This document shows, in pieces, positions 57,773 to 64,000 of a stretch of DNA of 64,000 bases. The DNA lies in NCBI RefSeq assembly GCF_022539665.2, contig NC_081338.1, positions 6,064,446 to 6,128,445 on the forward strand, written 5' to 3'. The first letter of the stretch is position 1; every line of letters starts with the position of its first letter. Origin of the DNA: Daphnia carinata. Lineage: Eukaryota; Arthropoda; Branchiopoda; Diplostraca; Daphniidae. A model generated the notes under the pieces. That model did not search any database. It worked only from the letters and a program-made list of their open reading frames with translations, and was not told where the DNA came from. Made by a program: the position numbers and the translations under genes.

Positions 57773-60114
57773 ATGATCTCTGACGACGAAGACAGAGAAA
57801 GCAGTAACAGAGACGATACGTCGTCTATGTCAGATGAAGAGTCTGATACCGACATAGCCACAGTTCTTACTCAGCTCATCAGGAGGTTAGTAATAATTTA
57901 TCCTCTAACAATCATTGGGTGGTGTGCCGATCATCTTAATATCCAACAATTCTTCTCCTTCTTTGGAAACCATAGTGGTAGAGCTCATATACTCTCTGAA
58001 AGCAATTCTGTCTTTGAAGAGAGGAATGAATCTTTTCATGACTTTCTATCTGGTGCTCGATTACCCTTTGTTGACAGCCCACCTGATTTGTCAGCCCTTG
58101 AGGTATCTATTTAATAACCCATTTGAGTAAAGTATACGTTTTTTTCATCAAAATTTTTTGTTAGGGCACTGATTTATATATATCAACATGTTTGTCATCT
58201 GGATATTACAAACATGACAACGAATCCCAATCCTCTCGAATCACGTCACTTTTACTTCAAAGGCAAGTTGGAATGAAATGGACAGGACATTTTTCTGGAG
58301 GAGACAGAAGTTACATTGGACACAACTATTTACCTAACAAATTCAAGCAGGTTGCAAACTGCAATCACAAAATGTTCTGTGGAACATATTCAAAGGATGG
58401 CAACATATTTCTCAGTGCTGCACAAGGTATTTAGAATACTTGATTATTTCATTCAAAGATAAAATTCATTTTTTACCAAATTTTAGATCGAGTTCTTCGA
58501 GTGTTTGACACCTCAAAAGGAGGCTTTGATTGCATAAGGAAAATTCCTGCACGAGATGTTGGCTGGAGCATCCTCGACACAGCTTTCAGTCCGGACGGTC
58601 GAAATATCATATACTCTAGTTGGTCGGAAGCTAGTAAGAGCTCACTATTAATTTAAGAATTATCCCCCTAATGAGTATAAGAGTAACATGTTTGCGTTTT
58701 CTTGGCAGTTCATCTTTGTAATATTCATGATGATGTGGAAAGACACGAAGTCCTTCCGCTTTGCCCTGAACTGCGGCGATTCTGTATTTTCAGCCTTACT
58801 TTTTCTCAAGATGGCAATGAAGTGTTGGGCGGGGCTAACGACGGCTGTTTGTACATTTACGATTGCGAAAAGCGTCAAAGAACCCTCAGAGTACAAATTG
58901 CTCTTTCTTTAAATTCGTTTGGGTTTTTTAATTTCATTAATTTTTTGTCTAGATTGATGCCCACGATGAAGATGTAAACACTGTTGCTTATGCTGATGAA
59001 ACGTCTCAGATCCTGTTTTCTGGGGCCGACGACGGATTATGCAAAGTGTGGGATCGCCGGACGTTGTCGGAAAATGGGGAGGCTAAACCTGTTGGGATTC
59101 TTGGTGGTCACGTGGATGGACTGACCTTCGTAGATTCGCGAGGTGATGGGAGACATCTCATCACAAACAGCAAAGATCAATCCATCAAACTGTAATTTTT
59201 TTCTCTTATTTTCTGTCATCATTCTCAAAAAATTCATTCTGATTAATTTGAAATGATGCGCCGATTAGATGGGATATGCGCAAGTTTTCTGGTTCCGAAG
59301 TACAGCAGCGGACGAGGACGTTTATGAGTTCCCAAAGTTGGGATTATAGTTTCCAAAACGTTCCATGGAGACGTAAGTTACTTTTTTAACAATTGTCTGA
59401 CAGTTAACTTTATTGCCAAAATTTCGCCATTTTTTTACGTAGTGTCATGCTCGAAGAACAAAATCGCTGGTGATACTAGTTTGATGACCTACCGGGGACA
59501 CAGTGTTTTAAGAACGTTAATTCGTTGCCGTTTTAGTCCTGCTTTCAGCACTGGCCAGCGCTATATCTACAGTGGCTGTGCAGCTGGGAAAGTGTTCAGT
59601 AAATATCGAATTTCTCGTAATTCTATAAAAGCCTAACTAATTGTGGATGTTTGTACCCCAGTTTATGATATCCTGACTGGAATACCCGCAGCCGTCCTCA
59701 CAGGCCATTCTGACTGCGTGAGAGACGTTTCTTGGCACCCGTATTCAATGGATATCATCGATTCGGCAGTAAAAAAAAAAGAAAATTAATGTTATGTGGT
59801 ACAACTAAGGAATCTTAAATCGATTTTGCTGAATTATGCAGTGGGATGGCCGTCACTACAGGTGGTTTCATGCCGCACCAGATTCCGAGGATGATATGGA
59901 TTTCGATTCCGAAGAGTACAGCACAGACAGTGAATCCAATGAATCAAATCCCGGTTTTAGGCAGAGACATAGTTTACATCGAGATGACGACTTGGTTGAC
60001 GGCGGTGGTAGCCGCGAAGTTCGTAGGAGTCCACGTCTTGCTGCCCGGGCAACGCCCCAAACGGCTAGAAGAACCTCACAGAGGCAAGTATCCAATCGCC
60101 GTCCTGCTTTATAA
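57773..60114 (+). CDS. DCAF11: DDB1- and CUL4-associated factor 11 (WDR23)
   Basis: WD40 substrate receptor of CUL4-DDB1 ubiquitin ligase; in nematodes and mammals WDR23 targets the stress factor SKN-1/Nrf2 for degradation. Ten coding exons: 57773-57885, 57976-58102, 58165-58426, 58487-58633, 58709-58890, 58953-59191, 59269-59372, 59443-59598, 59662-59768, 59842-60114, total 1710 nt (569 aa; human DCAF11 has 546). An acidic N-terminus (SDDEDRESSNRDDTSS) precedes seven WD repeats; SGADDGLCKVWDRR, TNSKDQSIKLWDMR and GHSDCVRDVSWHP are clear blades, and the WDMR and KVWDRR signatures are the usual DDB1-contacting WDxR type. The tail is acidic, then Arg-rich (RRSPRLAARATPQTARR). An acceptor just before the ATG and a donor at 57712 show a 5' UTR intron (57712-57770). 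Confidence 0.95.
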
Positions 60115-60715
60115 AATTGCACGCACCTTGACACACTTGTTTCGTAACACCTAAAAATAACGCAGTCTCGATAGCGTGCAGTTATTTTTGTTGTTGTACC
60201 TTTATTGAAGCAGGCGTGGTGCGCTCAATTCACGCTTCTCGCGATTTGTTAATTTCATGTTTTTTGAAATTTTTTGTGTAAGTGATAGATGATCATTTCT
60301 TCGACGGCATCTTGTTGTGTTGCACAGCATCTACAACTTGACGTATAGCTCTTGAGTCAGAGAGACTGGAAATTTCACATGGAACAATTTTTCTTGTTAT
60401 AGCGATTGTTTTCTATATTTGTCTCCCGAATGATGGGGAACCACATTTATATGTTTATAAAAAAAAAAGGTCTCATTTGTAATCCTTTGGGGAACGGAAT
60501 ACAGGGCTCACCTCTACGCTGGCCACAATTCCAGGAAGCCGGCGTAGTGGATTTGATACATATTCATTTTACAATTACGCGATTGTTTGGAACTGCAATT
60601 TGGTAACTGTTGTATTGCGTCAAATAAGCACATGAAGGGACACAAGTCAAGAGACTCTTAAATCACAACACGGGATGAACTCGGGTGATGATTCACCTCA
60701 TCTGTCAAATGTAGA
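60115..60715. other. Tail-to-tail region of DCAF11 and DNAJC25
   Basis: 600 bp of 3' UTR/spacer. A minus-strand AATAAA (TTTATT at 60201-60206) may end the DNAJC25 transcript, so the two transcripts could overlap. No clear + strand AATAAA for DCAF11 was found. Confidence 0.45.
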
Positions 60716-61783
60716 TTAAGAATCGTCAAATGTGAGTCGCCCCGTTCCTTTTTTCAGATAACGCCTGTACGCTTTATGACGTGCAGATTGGGAGAGCTCT
60801 CGTTTTAGCTCTTCTTCTTTCTCGGCCTTCCATTCGATTGCTTTCGACTTTTCCCAAAGTCCAAGTTCGAGATACTCTTCTCTGGTATGATCTTCAAGAG
60901 CATCGAACTCTAAACGTGAGAGCTTGAGGTGTTTCTTAATCAAATACAGCTTTTCTTCTTCACCATACTCTTCTTTTCTTATGTTAAATTTGTAGACCCA
61001 GATAATGTACCATTTTACATATTGATATATTGTGTAAGGGAGAATGATGAGCTGGATCCAAAGAATTTGCTTCCAGTCTGGTTTTGCGTATCCACCACGG
61101 ATGTCCATTTTCTCTTCGATAACTTTACGAATAATCTGCTCCTTTTCTTCCTTTTCCTTTGATTTATCCTTGTTTTTCTTTTTCCCATCTTCATTGAACA
61201 GACCCTCCTGCTTGGCTATTTCAGTTGCGCGAATTCGATATTTCTGAACAGTGGTCAGATACTTGATGGCAGTTTCATATCTATCCCAAGCACTATAGTA
61301 TTGAATACCAGATATGATACTAATACAGACAGCAAGGATGATCCTGATGTCAACATTGGGAGCAGCACGGCGTCTGTAATATCTGTAGTAATGAGTGTAC
61401 ATTTCTTCTGGATGGTCAACCATGTAATCATAATCTTCTCTAGAGGCATCATCTCTCAGAACTTCATAGGCAGTGGCTATTCTATGAAAATTCTTCTCAG
61501 CTTCTTCTTTGCTTACGTCAGCCCCTTGAACATCAGGATGAAGCTTCTTTGCAAGATTCCGGTAAGCTTTTCCTATGGCGCTCTTTGAGCTCTCTCTTGT
61601 CACTCCAAGAACTAAAGATAAATAGGTTGGTTGTTACGTCACGAATTAAAATTTAAACAGAAACAGCTCACCATCGTAACAATTTTCCACGCCACAGTAG
61701 AGTCCTTCGACCAACGAATGAACATAGCGGGCGTTTGAAAAGACGCAGAAGATAACAATAAATAAATGCGATTTGCTTTTCAT
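60716..61783 (-). CDS. DNAJC25: DnaJ homologue subfamily C member 25
   Basis: ER-membrane J-domain co-chaperone that stimulates Hsp70 (BiP-type) ATPase. Two exons, 61783-61672 and 61611-60716 (1008 nt, 335 aa; human 360). N-terminal signal sequence (HLFIVIFCVFSNARYVHS), then the family's luminal LYCGVENCYDVLGVTRE start of the J domain. The HPD tripeptide is at residues 62-64 (KKLHPDVQ). There is a membrane segment at about 126-145 (IRIILAVCISIISGIQYYSA), a Lys/Glu-rich charged stretch, and a second hydrophobic region around WIQLIILPYTIYQYVKWYII. A basic cytosolic-type tail ends GRLTFDDS. It is divergent from ORC5 across about 1 kb. Confidence 0.95.
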
Positions 61784-62831
61784 TTTTAAAATAATTATTC
61801 CTAATATCTAATTTATAGTTACAACTCTGATATAGGATCAAGCAGTTTATGGAACACGTAGCATAGCGGGAACATGCCTTGAGCAAACTAACCCGACTGA
61901 TCAAACTGCAAGTGACGTTTGTGGAAGCAGACAACAGACACGAATTCCATTCAACCAACAAGTTCCACGTAACGGGACACACACACATGTGAATTGAGGA
62001 CACTGATGAATGGTCGAAAACCATCCACGTAACGCTTTTTTAACATGAAAATATCTAATTAATTAACTTGTTTTGATAGACAACGTAAATGATTACCCTA
62101 TTTGTATTCGACTAGATCTAATCATTCAGCTGAATATTAAAAATTATTCGGTCCGGCAACATAGCATTGTCCCGCTCGTTTTAAAACGTTCTTGGGCGGG
62201 GACAACATTGTTTAAAACCAGACTCACACAAATTCAAGAATAAGTACACACTACTACGACGCTTTTATGAGTATAACATGATATGTTTTTAGATGCCAGA
62301 ACACCAAGAGCACAGATTTTCTTTAATTACATTTTTTGAGGCCCATCCACCAACGCAACCCATGGATAGTGGATACCTAGTTTAACATCAAATATTCAAT
62401 GTGCAGGCGCCATTTCTTCAACCGACAAAAGAGCCCTTAAACAATCTGGAGAAGGAGCTTTATAATTAATTTTGAACACACTTTATTTTGATTACTCTGC
62501 TTCTATTTTCTTACATGCAGGTTCTTAACTGTCAGTTACAGGAGCACCGAAGAGTTGGATGCACGTTCTTGAGCGTATTCCAACATGTAGCAGTTTAAAA
62601 ACTAAACTAACGTAATACCATATTTTTAGGTATTGTTACTAAATCTTTTTGCTTATATATTATGAAGGGTTATATATTGTTAACAATTCATTAATAAATG
62701 TTTTGTTTTTTTGACAGTCGTGTGTGAAATTTGGCAACATATAACTTCTCCCGCGATGATTTTGGCACTTCTCTGTTGTCTTGATTTTGAAGTTTTCTTC
62801 CAAAGCAAATAAAAACCAACAATTTAAAACA
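61784..62831. promoter_or_regulatory. Divergent spacer of DNAJC25 and ORC5
   Basis: About 1 kb, AT-rich, that should hold both promoters. The minus-strand open frame at 61700-62020 overlaps DNAJC25 exon 1 in another register and has no coding support. No TATA box was convincingly placed. Confidence 0.4.
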
Positions 62832-64000
62832 ATGGAAAATAATTCAATAAAGGTGATTCTTAAAACTGAAATACCTCATCGAGATCAACAAATTGACATA
62901 CTGGTGGATATCCTTCAAACCGTAAGAATCTAACGACGTTTACGTTCATCTCAAACTATTTTAACATGACTGAATTTGGTGCAGAGAACTCTTCCACCTT
63001 TTTTGTATGTTTATGGCCACACGTCTACGGGAAAATCTTTAGTTGTTCAGCAAGTTATACAGTCGATAGAGACTATTCAGTATGCAGCAATCCAATGCAT
63101 TGAATGCCTGAGCCCTCGCTTTCTTTACGAATCAGTATTGGAGCAGTTGGGATGTGAAGATCGTTGTGACAGTGCCAATGACTTTGCCAGGCATCTTAAA
63201 CAATCATATGTTGGCAGACCAATTTGTATTGTGCTTGATAAGGCAGAAAGGTTGAGAGACCTAAATGATGGAATGCTAATCCCTATGCTTACCAAAATCC
63301 CGGAATATACTGGGCTCAATATTTGCATCATGTTCATCTCTGAAATTCCTTTTGAAAAGTTTCGTTGTGGCACAGGAAGCCTTGATCCCATCCACATCTT
63401 TTTCCCACAGTACAGTAAAGGTATTTTATTTATTACATGTGTCAGGTGTTTGTAATAATGTATACATTTTGTTTAATTTGTGTAGAAGAAATTCTTGATC
63501 TACTGATGAAGGAGTGCCCACAGCCAGAAAATTCATCTTTGTACCAGACATACTTGTCCATGATATTGGGTGTTTTCTTGGTTGCATGTCGCGATTATTG
63601 CGAGCTGCGCTACATAGCCTCACAGCACTGGGATTCTTTTATGGAGCCAATCAATAATGGAGAAATTGACCGAACTCAGGCAGTTAAACTGTGGCGACAT
63701 CTTGAACCGAAACTTCGATCGAGTCTTAATACAGTCTACGTTCGTGGTCCTGATTCATGCGGGACTCAAATTGGCCTCAAAATGGAGCTACCATTCTTTT
63801 CCAAGTTTCTAATCATCGCCGCATATTTAGCTAGTTATAACCCGGCTCGATACGACCGACGCTTATTCGTCAAAGCCAAAGAGGGCAGGAAAAATAAGGA
63901 CAAGGGTTTGAAGTCCCTAAAGAAGCAAAAACTGCATAATGCCGCTCGCTTGATGGGTCCCAAAGTCTTCCCGATCGATCGACTGATGGCCATTTTCTAT
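62832..64000 (+). CDS. ORC5: Origin recognition complex subunit 5 (partial, runs off the window)
   Basis: AAA+ subunit of the complex that marks replication origins and loads MCM helicase. Exons seen: 62832-62921, 62985-63420 and 63486 to beyond 64000; 347 codons are visible, the family being about 430-460 aa. MENNSIKVILKTEIPHRDQQ opens the protein. Walker A is GHTSTGKS (41-48) and the Walker B region ICIVLDKAERL (110-120), with Lys-Ala-Glu instead of the fuller acidic motif, as in other ORC5. LEPKLRSSLNTVYVRG and the KFLIIAAYLASYNPARYD block with the following DRRLF are strong ORC5 signatures. The C-terminal winged-helix region starts near the right edge. The frame is open to the last base. 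Confidence 0.96.

Noticed and set aside
1-64000. Bacterial-type operons, prophage or CRISPR arrays
   Set aside because: All genes are spliced and eukaryotic; no regularly spaced direct repeats with unique spacers were seen.

Overview
The window is animal nuclear DNA: spliced genes with mostly 55-75 bp GT..AG introns, dense poly-T/poly-A and poly-G/C tracts, arthropod core promoters (TATA about 30 bp before a TCAGT initiator) and arthropod-type proteins (Dop1R2/DAMB-class dopamine receptors, a Sponge-like DOCK protein, a Cys-rich metallothionein). Compact introns, tandem duplication and gene content suggest a branchiopod crustacean such as Daphnia. That is inference; no species marker was read. 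I found no transposon ORF, rRNA, tRNA or CRISPR array.

Layout. 1-835: nothing assignable. 1144-4484 (-): Sec15/EXOC6, 13 exons, head-to-head with 4806-6607 (+): NOP53, 7 exons. 6652-8964: gene-poor. 9242-10801 (-): orphan Ser/Gln-rich protein with a SAP-like N-terminus. 13900-22361 (+): KChIP-type EF-hand protein with two phase-compatible first exons and long introns. 24469-25506 (+): dihydropteridine reductase, with a possible upstream exon adding a membrane segment. 26474-33864 (+): DOCK3/4-like Rac/Rap GEF (Sponge class), 9 exons, 2083 aa. 35760-40255 and 45120-48356 (-): two tandem Dop1R2-like dopamine receptor genes whose six-exon models are complete. 48357-53836: gene-poor, with a hairpin and a CRE. 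53949-54579 (+): secreted neuropeptide-precursor-like protein. 55401-55718 (-): small Lys/His-rich secreted peptide. 56430-56928 (-): metallothionein, divergent from 57773-60114 (+): DCAF11/WDR23. 60716-61783 (-): DNAJC25. 62832-64000 (+): ORC5, cut by the window edge.

Every multi-exon model was built by hand from splice sites, and each complete one closes on whole codons (Sec15 787 codons, NOP53 476, orphan 462, KChIP 301, QDPR 238, DOCK 2084, receptors 508 and 522, metallothionein 65, DCAF11 570, DNAJC25 336), which is strong internal support.

There is no operon logic. Housekeeping genes sit next to signalling genes, and three divergent pairs probably share promoters (Sec15/NOP53, metallothionein/WDR23, DNAJC25/ORC5). 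The most informative feature is the dopamine receptor pair: exon 1, intron 1 and the start of exon 3 are almost identical between copies, while exon 2 and much of exons 3-4 differ by 10-20%. This mosaic is best explained by gene conversion. Other points of interest are the two unfamiliar secreted peptides, the possible membrane-anchored QDPR isoform, and a metallothionein/WDR23 intergenic region carrying two metal-response-element cores.
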